A DNA stretch of 64,000 nt from Termitomyces sp. T153 (GCA_018296165.2 JACKQL020000018.1:620001-684000); one strand, 5' to 3'. Numbered from the stretch's first letter, positions 31,575 through 42,600 are shown. Program-made: numbers and translations. The notes: generated by a model not told the origin, from the letters alone.

Positions 31575-32652
31575 TTTAAGTAAGTACCCAGTCTTCAAGA
31601 CGCTCTCAACATGACTCCTTGAGAATATATTGAGCATCTGGAATTGGAAAGCCACAACTTGCACGCTATGACTTGAGGCTGTCGCCGCATCAAGAATTAT
31701 TTATACTTGCATATTTAGTGAATTGTTCGGTCGTTTAATCCCTCGATGTGCCTCTATGAACCACTAATTGGCATATTCAAGCTTGAATTTACTACGAGGT
31801 ACTAGGTACTCAAGGAATCGTTTTCCTGTACAGACACCTGCTTTTCGGGATATAGGAAACATACATATAAAGTATGGTAGCCATCCGCACAAATCCGCAA
31901 GAGCACACGCAAAACCGACAGGAGTAGATATGGTCATGTCTCGTTTACTCTCCGAATGGGAGCTTGTAGAGCACACAAGACAATGGAAGGTGATCATGTG
32001 GCGTGAAATTGGCAGTTACGTTGTGGGGCCTAATAACGTAAAGAACCGTGAAGTACCATGAGCACCTAGATTCGCTATCGTGTTCATTGCCGTGAGAAGT
32101 TAATTGACATTGCAACAGATCTTTCAGCAATAAGATACAAAAAGGCCAGCTTCTCAAGGTCGGCACGAAACAGTGTGAGCATCCAGAGCCCTACAGTAAA
32201 TCAAGAACCAAACACAGCATTGAGAGGGCGAAAAGTGTGCAGTGCGTGCGATGAAAACCAGGCTGTGTTTTGTGGACAAGCATCATGGTATCCGCAGATT
32301 TTCTCTCCTCAACCACAAAAGGAAAAAACTAACGACACGTGTTGATCAAGATCCAAATTCTGCAGACGGAATCACAAGCTCGAAAGTGACTCACCCCAGA
32401 TTTATCCAGCACGAATGGTTGATACTTTCCAGAAATGAAACGTGGGCGTCGAAAGCTGTAAGATGTAGATAGATGTATATGCGGGACTGAGAATAAGTAC
32501 AGAGGGTTCAAAAAATAGATCGGATGGAGTTAGATTGAGATATGCATGTTTCAATGCGATGAGAGAACGAGATGGGACTATAACGGAAGCAATGGGCACG
32601 AAAGCAATGAACGCGTAAGAACGAAAGCATGGAGATCAGTAGGGAGACTTGA
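31575..32652. other. non-coding outer part of the left arm
   Basis: About 1.1 kb, very similar to 45752-46844 reversed. No supported gene; the small frames are mirrored in the other arm because the DNA is duplicated. It should hold the 3' end of the membrane-protein transcript. Confidence 0.5.
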
Positions 32653-33507
32653 TCAAGGACGGGCAGCGGTGTTATTGCTAGCGGCTGGCATACCAGACTC
32701 GAGGTCTAGAGAGGGTTTATCTTGCTTCGTCGGATGTCGCCATTGCAGAAGGAAAGCTAAAAGACAGGTATTCCAATGAACATGCTTTTCGACGGTTTTT
32801 GTGGTACTGAAAGCAGTCGAGCTCGAATCAGCTATCCCACCCATGTCATGCTGAGTATCGCTATTATCAGGCAGGTCCGGAACGTCGTCACATGTCCCTT
32901 GAGGAAAATGTTGAGCGGAGCGATACGTCTCACACAATCTAGATGGGCCACCTGAGTTATTGCTAGTCAACAGAGAGGACGACCGGTTGAGATCGGTAGG
33001 GAGCCTTCGCGCTTTTCGCTGCTCTTCACTTGCAGTCTAAGATAGATCAAAGCGCTGCCAGGATGCCGAAGATTTGACTATTACTCACTGCAATTGTTGC
33101 TTGCAAGTCGATAGCCTGTCTTATACTGATTTGTATGGCATTTGAAAGCCCATGATATGCAGCGATCACTTCTTGAAGAAGGCTGGTACATTGATGAGCA
33201 CTATCACGGAGACTGATAGAGTTCTCTTCCAACCTGTAAGTTCCTGTCAAGAGCAATGCATAGTTTAGAAGGGGAAAGCGCACTCTTGTAATCTAGTCTC
33301 AAAATCGTCAGTGATTGAAACTGGAACGAGGCCTTCATCTTTGACTTGCTGGTAGAGGTCCCTCGTCTCCAAAAGAATCTTTTGAAAGACCTTCATCCGC
33401 GCTCTTGGAAGAAGGTTGTAGCAAAAAGCAAATGTTGTGACCAGGCCACCGACAATGGTGAGTGCACCGACATAGTAATTCAAGATCGTAGTTGAATGTT
33501 GATCCAT
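32653..33507 (-). CDS. hypothetical membrane protein, left copy
   Basis: Three exons: 33507-about 33285, about 33230-33075 and about 33035-32653. It starts MDQHSTTILNYYVGALTIVG with one hydrophobic segment (about residues 8-30, ending in FCYNLLPRARMKVFQ), then a helical region (RDSAHQCTSLLQEVIAAYHG) that may form a coiled coil. The Ser/Asp-rich C-terminus ends in HPTKQDKPSLDLESGMPAAS. No known domain is recognised. It is transcribed away from the kinase-like gene at 33770, with 262 bases between the starts, and has a paralogue in the other arm (44785-45751). The N-terminal half is far less like its partner than the C-terminal 40 residues. A role as a membrane partner of the kinase-like protein is only an inference from the conserved pairing. 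Confidence 0.55.
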
Positions 33508-33769
33508 AACTTTCGGCGAGAGGTAAGAAGGGCAATTTCCAGCCTATCTATCATAATTGTCAGGGTACCTATTCTTATATCAAGTTTGTAAGTGAAAGTC
33601 GCTTCGCGGCTTCACAATCCGGCATCCGACACAACTCCGATCAATCATCTTGTTCACGACCTCATGTTAAAAGCACATACTCATGCAGTGTAACCAGAAG
33701 GGCTGGAACCCACAAGTCCACAATTCAACAAGGCAAAGACTATAGGAAAACAACGTTTCCTCTGCCCGA
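33508..33769. promoter_or_regulatory. divergent promoter between membrane-protein and kinase-like genes (left)
   Basis: 262 bases between two outward-facing starts. The arrangement is the same in the right arm (44433-44784), but the sequences are poorly matched there. No clear TATA box. Confidence 0.4.
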
Positions 33770-35148
33770 ATGGAGGCCGCCTCTGTTTCACCTTTATCGA
33801 GGAAAGATGCCTCGGCATCTAACCCTTATGAAGTGTTCTTCTCCCTTGTCTATCCCGCCAGGATCAAAGAGTATGAAAAGCATTGGTGCGATCGATATGA
33901 CTTTCTGTTAACTCAAGGGTATAAACTCCGACCCCGGTACCATCCTGATTGGACGCCATCATGGAAGGCTCCGAATACAAAACAGAAAAATCCAGTATAC
34001 TGCGAAGATGCCCATGAACATGTAGTTCAGTGTATTGATCCTATCACAAAACGTTGCAAATCACTCAACAGATATAGATATACATGGTAATGGATGCTCG
34101 CCGCACTGAGGACAACAGTAAGGTTTGTATCAAAAGGATCACCAAGTTTTCCAACGAAATCGCGATTGCGAAATATCTGACATCCGAAGAGTTGCTTTCT
34201 GACCCCAAAAATCACTGCCTTCCTGTCTTGGATAACTTCGTCGATCCCGAAGATTCTACAATCAGCTACATGGTCATGCCATTACTTCGAGATTTCAGTG
34301 ATCCTGAGTTCGGTGCTCATGGAGAAGTTGTCGACTGTGTAACGCAGTTGTTGGAGGTGTGTACCCTTCCGACTGCTACCCCCAGGGATTTGCTAATCAT
34401 TTCCAGGGATTGACATTCATGCACGATCACTTTGTCGCTCATACGTTTGTTATGATTTTTTGACGATCCTCACTTGAATTCATTTCCCTCTTCAGGGACC
34501 TAACTACCGTCAATATCATGATGGACGCTCAGCCCATTCTACCGCAAGGGTGGCATTTCTCGTCACGCGATTTTGCTCCAAATGGTTATGAAAACCTCAA
34601 ACCTCTTGCTCGAATCGACCACCCCGTCCGATACTATATCATCGATTTCGATGGCTCAATTCGATTCTCACCCGGCGAGTCACCCGTCATCAAAGGTGTC
34701 GGAGGACGTGACAACGACCCGCCCGAGCTGATTACCCCTCATATTCCATTCGATCAATACAAATTGGACGTCTTCACACTCGGCAACGTTTTTCGAAAAG
34801 AGTTCCAACAGGTAATCTTCAAATCTTCGGCCCTCATCCTATTTCTGATACACTTGCCCTTGGTAGAAATATCTAAATCTCGATTTCCTCGATGGTCTCA
34901 TCCCGATGATGATGACTCACGACTTCCGGCAACGGCCCACCTCACAAGCTGTACTTCACTACTGGTACAAGACGAGAGAACGTATACCCATCGCTAGCGC
35001 TCGCTGGCCTTTACGAAAACCGACGGAGACGATCGTTGAAACTGTTATAAACACGGTCGCTGCTGCGCGTTCCGGAGTGAATAATTTACGATATCTCTTC
35101 GAGGAAGTAGGTCTTTCACTTGTTGTATGCCTCGACTATGTTGTCTAA
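33770..35148 (+). CDS. fungal kinase-like protein, left copy
   Basis: About five exons. The N-terminus (MEAASVSPLSRKDASASNPY) has a conserved WCDRYDFLLTQGYKLRPRYH block. The kinase fold shows the beta-3 lysine (VCIKRI, about 34128), a hinge-like YMVMPLLRDF, a catalytic loop spliced across an intron as HTDLTTVNIMMD (HxD and Asn kept, Arg of HRD replaced), IDFDGSIRF at the DFG position, PPELITP as the APE-like motif, and LDVFTLGN. Typical of the expanded, poorly studied protein-kinase-like families of Agaricomycetes. Aspartates and lysine are present, so activity is possible, but the DFG Gly is displaced. Introns: for example CAACAG|GTAATC...TTGGTAG at 34813-34867. The partner gene in the right arm differs at only one of the last 80 residues but at about a quarter of N-lobe positions. 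Confidence 0.65.
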
Positions 35149-35520
35149 TCTGGTTTGTGTCAAGGATAAGAGAACCTGGGCCAATCCTTGATCATCTAAC
35201 TGCACCAGGACTATTGAATCGTACGACGCGTTGTCATGCCGGGACAAGGGAATTCAATCATCGAGACCCAATCCACCATTTTTCATTGTGGATAGTAGAG
35301 AACCAGGTATAATTGCAGCAGCCGCGATGGAGAGGTTTTAGGTCCGAAAACAAGTCTTCCATCGTAGGCAGAGTTAGTGAAAACAAAGTACAACAGTATT
35401 GTCAAGGAACATATGTATCTCCTTCTGATGGATGTAACCAATAATTCAGCAATATATGTCGACTGTCGATGATGTATCACGATGTAAAAACAATGTAGTG
35501 ATATGGAAAACGACGATTGA
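35149..35520. other. 3' flank of the left kinase-like gene inside the arm
   Basis: No gene; very similar to 42692-43085 reversed. Confidence 0.5.
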
Positions 35521-35690
35521 GGGGTGCATGTTTTGGGCTCTTCGGCTTTCTTTACTAGGTATGTACCCAATGCCTACAGTTTTCGGCATTTCTAAAGCTT
35601 ACAGTTTTCAGCTCTCTTTGGTATATTTGGGCTTTTTTCTACCTTATAGTATTCTGTCCTGTCTCACGGTATGAGACAGGCGTATCACCG
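35521..35690 (+). repeat. dispersed repeat, CpG-bearing copy, with 9-base palindrome
   Basis: Aligns with 29309-29475. It starts exactly where the left duplication arm ends and includes CCTGTCTCA (35658), a 5-base loop and TGAGACAGG (to 35680). Confidence 0.85.
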
Positions 35691-36205
35691 TATGCTTCTC
35701 TACTTGTCTTACGAATCCTGTGTTGATTGTATTCCAAATAATGCAGGGCTTGCACTCCCTCCCATGCTCTTGTAACGGGGTCCAAGGTCGATTCTGTGGC
35801 AACCATGCCCTCAACCCCAACTGTATCACCGGTCACGTCTATAGATGCGCCGCTAGGACTGGCGCAACCTGCGATTACGGCCCAAGGGACTCTTGCGCAC
35901 AATGCGGCCAACTTTCCTGCTGAGCATCCAATACCAATATTCAATCGGAGTTGGGTGAGAAAGGACAATTTACGAGTTTTACCTTCTTGAATGTACATAC
36001 ATTGTGTCCACGATCGAAAGTTTCCGTTCCCAGCGTCGTATTGGACTCTACATATGATCACTCACACATTTCTGCTTTGAGTTTTCAGAAAAATCAGAGA
36101 CAGCCAGCTCCAGTGTGTGTCTAAGCTCTCAATAATTGTGAATTATGATACTACTGATTGGAAGGTTCATCCACCATTTCATTCCTACCAATGACTCAAA
36201 CATGG
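35691..36205. other. intergenic; one unrecognised minus-strand frame
   Basis: A 140-codon minus-strand frame (36061-35639) has an Ala/Gly/Val-rich middle, but no domain is recognised and it overlaps the dispersed repeat. I do not call it a gene. Confidence 0.35.
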
Positions 36206-37351
36206 TGTCACGACCCGTTCCCCGAAACCCCGCACATCGTTCATCAAACCCCCGAACCCCCAAAAGGACCCCCAACGCTCCGCCGAACTTCCGCCCATGC
36301 CCACGCCTACTTCGGCTAACTCCGACACATCCCCGGCTAACTCCGACGGCCCCCTGGCCAACTTCGGTGCCTGCCCCGCAGCCACTGACACTTACCCTGG
36401 GCTTCCCAAACCCCGAGAACCACCCCCGCTATTCCTGATCTTCGCCCACCCATCATTAACTCAACACCCTGCTTCCTCCGACCTATTCCGGAATATCACG
36501 ACAACCTCGGAACAACCCGCGATCCCATCAACGTATCAGCGCGGCACGATCTTCGATCACAACCGACACCCGCCCACTCCGTCAAGCCCCGCCAAGCCCC
36601 GCCGCCACAGCCGACGTACCCCGAAGTCCTCCGGTAGTCAGTATATAAGTCATCGAGTAGCTCTTCGTACTCTAGTCTTGATATTGCTTAACGTTACCTA
36701 TGGTCTGATTGTTTCCTTTCGTGTTTCGTGTTTCGTGTCCCATTCTCCTTACTCTCAGTCTCCCAGTCTTATCTCAGTCTCCCAGTCTTATCTCAGTCTC
36801 CCGGTCTTGTCTTGTTTCCATTTCGTTATCATTCTCGTTATCATTTCGTATCCCCACTCAAATCTACTCCTGTTCCATATTGTCTCGTCCGACGCTGTCT
36901 CGGTGACTCCGTCAGACCATTGTGCCCAAGTCTTCATCAACCTTAACGACCTCACGAACTCCGCGATTACGATTATGAACCCCGACACTCCTTTACCAGG
37001 TCCGAACCTCACTCTTCGCTCGGTCCCAGACTCCATCAGCTCCAAATGATCTCCCATCAAACCCCAGCTCCGTCCCCATGGATCACACAGCCACCTACTC
37101 CCTTGCTTCTGCAAATCTCCCGTACGGCCTTCTGCCTGAACCCCGCCAAGACCGTCTCGTTTCCCCACGATCCGACTTCTCCGGACCTTCCCGGATCCGT
37201 CTGGATCACATCTCCCCAGCTACCCACGCAAGCCACCAGGGCCCGGAATGTCTTCGAGTGTTTGGTTACCAATGCAGGGGAATCACACCCGCCTAGTAAG
37301 GACTCGCCCAGTGCAGCTGAGCCCCCGGGGTCAGCGGAACCTGACACATGG
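36201..37351 (+). mobile_element. solo gypsy LTR with target-site duplication
   Basis: LTR 36206-37346 (TGTCACGACCC...CCTGACA, 1,141 bases) is flanked by CATGG on both sides (36201-36205 and 37347-37351). There is no internal region, so it is the product of LTR-LTR recombination. It keeps abundant CG and is the same family as the CG-free LTR at 7510-8705. Promoter-like AGTCAGTATATAAGT near 36636. About 36757-36806 holds near-perfect short tandem copies of TCTCAGTCTCCCAGTCTTA. Confidence 0.9.
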
Positions 37352-37613
37352 GTCTTTTGAGCCAATGGTCTCAACACTTTGAGTCTTTGTATGATATCAT
37401 ATAAATGATTATGCAAGGCATAGCTCAATCGATGTAATGAACAATCACAGTTGTAAGTCAACCAAGGAATGATCAATCAAAGGTCAGAGGGAACAGCAAG
37501 ATATGGTATATATGAAAGATGAACATTCACAGGAAGTACAGAACGCTATGTCCAACAAATCCAAACTAGAATTTGGCACATGTTAGTGTTGATATTCTGT
37601 TAAGACCGCATGG
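37352..37613. other. short intergenic region
   Basis: AT-rich flank between the solo LTR and the stop of the FAD oxidoreductase. No gene. Confidence 0.4.
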
Positions 37614-39397
37614 TCATTTGCAACGTTCAGTTGTCAAGAAATGATGAGGGAACCACTCGGGCGGACTCCAAGCCCTACCAGCTATATCAGCAGTGATCAT
37701 CCCTACCACGGCTTCTGCACTGAAAGTCCAAATAATGTCAGCCATATCAGTCATGAAGACCAAAGATAGACTAGAAGATAGGCCCACCAGGCATATCCAC
37801 GCGGCATCCCATGCCCGGTATATCCAGCACTAATATATTGACCTTGGTAGTGCCCCACACCCTGTGTTTGAGTGGGATCTATAACTGGTCCAACCTACAG
37901 ATGCAGATAAGTCTTCATGAAATTTGACAAGTGGGCGGTTAAAAGATTTAGCTTACGAAGGGATCTCCGACTTGAGTGTACCCCATAATCCCGGTCTGCG
38001 ACGAGTATTAGGACATCAATTTCAAGCTTTATAGGAATACTTACCCATTCCATCTCAGGCTCTCGGCCCTCTTCATACTTCCCGGGGAACAGCGGCGGTA
38101 AATACTTCCTTAACGCTCTGCTGACGTTTGGATTGAGGGTAGAGTCGTCCACGATGTAAGACTCAAGACCCGGACCACTCTCGTCGCGCCCACCACCAAA
38201 TATAATGAGGGGTTTATCTTTAGGCGAGCTGACGGGTCGAGGGAACCAATACTTCCAGCCCAAGGTTCCAACCCAAGCATCCTGAGTGAGTTCGGCAGAA
38301 GGAGCCGCAGAGCGCAAGGCGATCGCCTGTCCACGCGTTTGAATAATACCTTTGGGTCCATGCAAATGTGGGAGAAGGTGGCTCGCGTAGGCGTTTGTAG
38401 CGTGAATCACGTAGGAACATTGAATATTGCCGCGTGGGGTAGAGAGGGTCCAACGGTGAGGGCCAGCGGCAGACAGAGATATCGATTTCACAGGGGTGTT
38501 GGTGTGCAAATTGAGATTGGGGTTGAGTTTTTTGGCAAGCTTGTAAAGTTGAGTCACAAGTTTCAGCGGCCACACGTTGTTCCCTGGATGTCTGTACGCT
38601 GGATAAGAGGAGCCATACTCCTAAGTGCACGATGTTAGAGGAATGAGTAGCCTGACAAAGAAGGCGTCGTACTGTAAGGACCTCTTCCTCAGTCAGCCAC
38701 TCTACGTTCTCAATCAAGTCAGCTTGTGCTGCCTTGGCGGCGTCGTAATCCGCCTTTGTGGCCTGCATCTCCTTTGTGTTTACAAGAAGTCCTACTCGAT
38801 GATTAGACACCAAATCCACAATTTCTTCCCATCCTTCGGCTTTAATGAGACGGACCAGCTCCCGTTCAGTGTGAATCTCAAGCTTATGCGCTTTCTTTGC
38901 CTCGTCCGGCCCATAGTTAGACTCTCTGAATACAAAATTATCGAAGATCTCAGCCGTCAAGTGGCCACCATTGCGTCCTTCAGAAGCCGTTGGTATCTCG
39001 CTTGTCTTCTTTCAGAAAAATATGACAGACCTGTTGCTCCAGAACCTGGGTACAGATCCAATCAGTAGGGAGATGAGAAGATGAATGGATGAAAAAGATT
39101 GAGCAGGTCCTTACAGAAATCTCTGGCCTCGAGTATAGTCACTTTACAGGGGACATCTTCCTCAGCTGCAAGACTCCTGGCAAGATGATACGCAGCCGAA
39201 ACGCCTGTAATACCTGATCCTATGATACAAATGTCTGAATCAGGAGTTAAATCATCTTCACTCCCCTCCTTGGCAAGAGGGTTCGCCCCAGGTGAATTGA
39301 TCCAAAACGAATGAGTAGAATGGGGGACAGGGAGGCCTAAGGTATGTGGGGGTGCTGGAAGATCAAAGATGGCCTTTGCATTGTGTATAGCGCTCAT
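37614..39397 (-). CDS. FAD-dependent oxidoreductase, DAO family
   Basis: A five-to-six-exon gene, start MSAIHNAKAIFDLP at 39397. The dinucleotide-binding motif IIGSGITGVSAAYHLAR lies at about residues 55-72 (near 39190-39240). Then come exons with EIFDNFVFRESNYGPDEAKK, the substrate-domain phrase NNVWPLKLVTQLYKLAKKLN, SYVIHATNAYASHLLPHLHG, IIQTRGQAIALRS and a second FAD-side motif, IIFGGGRDESG. The C-terminus, restored across an intron, reads GHYQGQYISAGYTGHGMPR then GYACAEAVVGMITADIAGRA and ends PEWFPHHFLTTERCK, stop at 37614. The family oxidises amines or amino acids with FAD (gamma-glutamylputrescine oxidase-like proteins are relatives); the substrate is unknown. Complete as far as can be seen. 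Confidence 0.85.
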
Positions 39398-39955
39398 GTC
39401 GATGATCGAGAGGTCTTATCCGAGGTGCAAGTGTATTTATGTTCTTTCAGGACATACTCAGAGCAACTTGAGCTCGAGGAGTGACTCGAGGGAGGTCCGA
39501 CAAAATTCGACTCCGACGGAGACTGCCGGCAGAACCTAGCTATTCACATTCTAGCGCGGTCCGAGTCTCTTCAATGATTTTTTGGACTTCCTGCACAGTG
39601 GATCTACAGGAGCCTGAGTTTTTTCCACTCAGGAGCTTGCAACAAGACCACCCGATTGTGGTCATGAATGCGAACGGAGCACCACACTGTCTTTATCGTT
39701 CTCATTTTCTTTACATGATACTCAAAAGAATGATTTTTCCCGTCATAGGCGCCTCGCACATACCAGTCATCCGAATGGAGTTCTTGTTGTGAGTCTTGAA
39801 ATCATGACAGGAAAAAAAGGTAAAGTTGAAGTCGAGCTTAGATTCATCCACGCAGACCTAGATGGAAGCAGCTAAAAATGTATATATTCAACAAAACATC
39901 AATATAAAGCAGAAATTTATGAAAAGGATGGCCAAGGAGGTTTTTGCGGGTCACA
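39398..39955. other. intergenic region, no gene recognised
   Basis: About 560 bases between the FAD oxidoreductase start and the PCNA stop; both genes are on the minus strand. It should include the promoter of the oxidoreductase gene. Confidence 0.4.
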
Positions 39956-41309
39956 TTAGTCATCGCCAATCTTGGGCGCGAGATAGTACCGGATGTAACC
40001 CTGACCGAAGTCATACGATACCTGAGGAAGCTTTCAGACAGGTACATAAATAGGCATAAGAGACTTACGAGAAGCGGTACCTCATTGCTCATCATGAATT
40101 GCACACGACTAGATAAGCTAGCGCTCTTCGAGAAGTTGACGAGATATTTAAGAGAAAAGGTGAGCGAGACGTGCGCATTCATCTCGATGCGAATACCCTG
40201 TTCTTCTTCGTCTTCCTCATCAGAGTCTTCCGCCTTCTTCTTGCCCTTGCGTTTCGATGGTGAGGCTGTCTTAGCCTTCTTCGAGGGTTTGTCGGAGCTC
40301 GAGGACTGCGAATATATTAATAAGCTGTATTATTGAGTATGTAGCGCGAACCTTTTTGCGCTTTTTTCCGCCCTCTTCGCCTTCCTCCTCATCCTCCTCC
40401 TTCTCTTCCTCACCTTCATCATCCGAATTCGCCTTGAACTCCTCATCACCGTCCATTTCCACATCCCCATCCGTAGCTTCTTTCTTGACTTTCTTCTCCT
40501 TCTTGATCTTCTTTCCATTTGACGCTTGCTCCTCTTCTTCGTCTGCATCGACATCGACGACTTCGGCATTCTCGGCGTTCTCTTCCTTCTTCGGCTTCTT
40601 GAGCTTGTTTTGGTTGACTTTCCCGATTGCACTCGAGTCACTCGGGCGCAAAAGAACGCTACCATTGGCAGCCTCGCCGTCGCTTGCGAAACGTACACCC
40701 TCCTTCGAAACTTCGATTCGCACACTCTCGCCAAGGAGGGAGAGGTCGCGCACGATACGCGTAAACTCGGATGAGGGCATCGTCACGCGGGCATCGTAAT
40801 CCGTGTCTGGGATACCGAGAGTGTCAGTGTCGATATCCATCAGTTTCATGTCGTATTCTGCTATGCGGTCAGAGGCTGCAACGCGCCCGTCAGCAAGAGA
40901 AAAAAAGAAAAAAGTTTATTGAAACGGCGTACATTTTGCCTCGTACACAAGATTGAGAACGTCAGCTTCGTCTGCAGCTTTGATAGTACACTCGTCATCA
41001 TCCTTTGCGCACTTCAGCACCTTTGTCAAACTGTTGAGGTTAACACCGAGCGGCATGGGACGATCACAACGATAGCGCTTGAATCCCGTTGCCTCCAGAA
41101 GAACGGACACGAGAGCGACGTGCGAGTTGTCCATGGCTTGCAACGTGATACCCTCTTCATTACACTCGAAATTCGCGTCATTGACGAGCTCCTTGATGGC
41201 TGTTGGTCTCAATGAACTCAAGTTCAGGAGTGTGTATCCTCTAGTATTTGTACATACCATCAAGGAGTTTCTTTAAGATTCCAGCTTCGGAAAGTTTGGC
41301 TTCCAGCAT
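39956..41309 (-). CDS. PCNA: proliferating cell nuclear antigen (DNA sliding clamp) with a large charged insertion
   Basis: The start [17 protein letters not shown] (ATG at 41309-41307) joins across an intron to [20 protein letters not shown], followed by [35 protein letters not shown] and, after another intron, [20 protein letters not shown]. The second domain reads [20 protein letters not shown] and [16 protein letters not shown]. The C-terminal end reads [25 protein letters not shown], then after a last intron [19 protein letters not shown], stop at 39956. PCNA forms a trimeric ring that tethers polymerases in the nucleus. Here about 130 residues of Lys/Glu/Asp/Ser-rich sequence sit between the VLLRP strand and the IRIEM strand, where other PCNAs have about a dozen. 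One of the introns lies inside this stretch. Total length is about 380 residues, compared with about 260 usual. Confidence 0.92.
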
Positions 41310-41580
41310 GGTGTTTACGCGTCTTCAAGAGGTGAGGGAGGGATAGAAAGGTTTGTACACAAAACGCGTGACCGTCACGCGTCAAACTCTCCGATTAGAG
41401 CGGAGCTCCAATTCGCGTTATGTCACGTTACTAGGCAGATTTTGGACTCCCCCTGCTCTCCTTTTGTGTTTCTCTCACTGCCTTGTTTTCTCTTGTTCAC
41501 TCCTATATCATTGCCACACTACAGTAGCCTATTCACACCCTAATTATTGGAATCTTCTGATATCAATTTCACGCCCAATC
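41310..41580. promoter_or_regulatory. divergent promoter with three ACGCGT (MCB) boxes
   Basis: ACGCGT occurs at 41317-41322, 41364-41369 and 41377-41382, between PCNA (minus) and the unknown gene (plus). ACGCGT is the MluI cell-cycle box bound by MBF (Mbp1/Swi6) in yeasts, which drives replication genes at G1/S. Three copies in 66 bases next to PCNA make that use likely here. The first lies 8 bases before the PCNA ATG, so it would be in the 5' leader. Confidence 0.7.
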
Positions 41581-42600
41581 ATGACAACACCATTCAACCG
41601 TCACAAGAGCAGTGACCTGGCGCATGCGACACGCGCTGCTCAGCGCAAGCTGAAGCAGCTCGAGATTGAGAAAGAACAGCGCATAGAAGAAGCAGAGGCG
41701 CTGAAGATGACAGAAGTATGTCCCCTCGAATAATGTCCGACCTTGAATTCTACTCAATGTCCCGACCAGGAACAGCGACAAATTCTACAGAACTCTTTCA
41801 AGTCGGTGAAGGTCGAATTCAGTGATTTAGATGGCCTTTCGTGGTCTAAAGTGCCGCAGAAAAAAAGAGTCACTTATCCAATCCAGACCTTTGTGGTCCT
41901 CACTAATACGGACCTCGCCTCCTTTGGACCTCACGATACTATTCGTGCCTCTGCATCTTCGCGGCCACGTCCTAGGACCAGCCATTCGTCTCCTAATTTT
42001 TCTAGTCGCCCCTTTCTTTCATCTCCATCCAAATCTCCTAACCTTAGACATGCTCGCTCCACTATGTCATCAAGAACAACAATGAAAGCAATTCTGCGTA
42101 ATCACAGAGCAACACGGTCTCGTTCTCCTATCAAGGGCCTATTTCCTGAGGATTCCTACGATTCTGATAGCGAACAGACAATTTGCGGGTCCGACTCAGA
42201 TCTGGACGATCGTTTGCGGCACAAGAAGGAGCGGGAGAAATTTAGCATCTCCAAAAGAACCGCGGCCTTGCGAGGTGCTTCGTCTCCTTCCGCAGTTATG
42301 GTGTCCGCTCGTTCCATCGCAACGAAGCTGGCCGCTGCCGTCTCGCCTAAAAAGTCGGGTGTGAGTAGCCCGGCCCCGCAGAAGGCAGATACCAAGGAGC
42401 CCGCATTTGCAAAAATCCCCTCTCTAAGATCGACCGCTTACCCTGCGTACGTAACGTACTCAAAGTCCTCGCCTGTTAAATGTTCGTTCTCTTTGCAATC
42501 CGATTCCCAGACGCCGAAGACGCCCCTCTTTCATACTATTTCCAAGTCGGGATCTGCGACCACGGCTGTATACCATTCGCCCACCTCCAGTGGCGATTAG
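41581..42600 (+). CDS. hypothetical Ser-rich basic protein divergent from PCNA
   Basis: Exon 1 (41581-41715; MTTPFNRHKSSDLAHATRAA then a coiled stretch rich in Lys, Gln and Glu) joins exon 2 (41770-42600) across a 54-base intron, giving about 321 residues. After a coiled coil (RKLKQLEIEKEQRIEEAEAL) comes KSVKVEFSDLDGLSWSKVPQ, then a disordered Ser/Pro/Arg-rich region with many SP sites (SSPSKSPNLR, RSRSPIKGL, VSPKKSG) that could be CDK targets, an acidic patch (DSYDSDSEQTICGSDSDLDD) and a Ser/Thr-rich end. No known family is recognised. The shared MCB-containing promoter with PCNA suggests S-phase expression (inference). Confidence 0.65.

Larger units (their letters stand above)
31575..35522 (+). 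repeat. left arm of an inverted segmental duplication (about 3.9 kb)
   Basis: The arm from TTTAAGTAAGTACCCAGTC (31575) to CGACGATTGAGG (35522) is repeated in inverse orientation at 42691-46844. The outer 1.2 kb and inner 1 kb are nearly identical to the partner, while the middle, carrying the 5' halves of two divergent genes, is clearly diverged. Confidence 0.9.

Noticed and set aside
35639..36061. Minus-strand frame of 140 codons between the arm end and the solo LTR
   Set aside because: No domain, signal peptide or splice support, and it overlaps a dispersed repeat copy.
40356..40799. A plus-strand frame of 147 codons, very Ser/Phe-rich
   Set aside because: It is the antisense of the charged insertion in PCNA.
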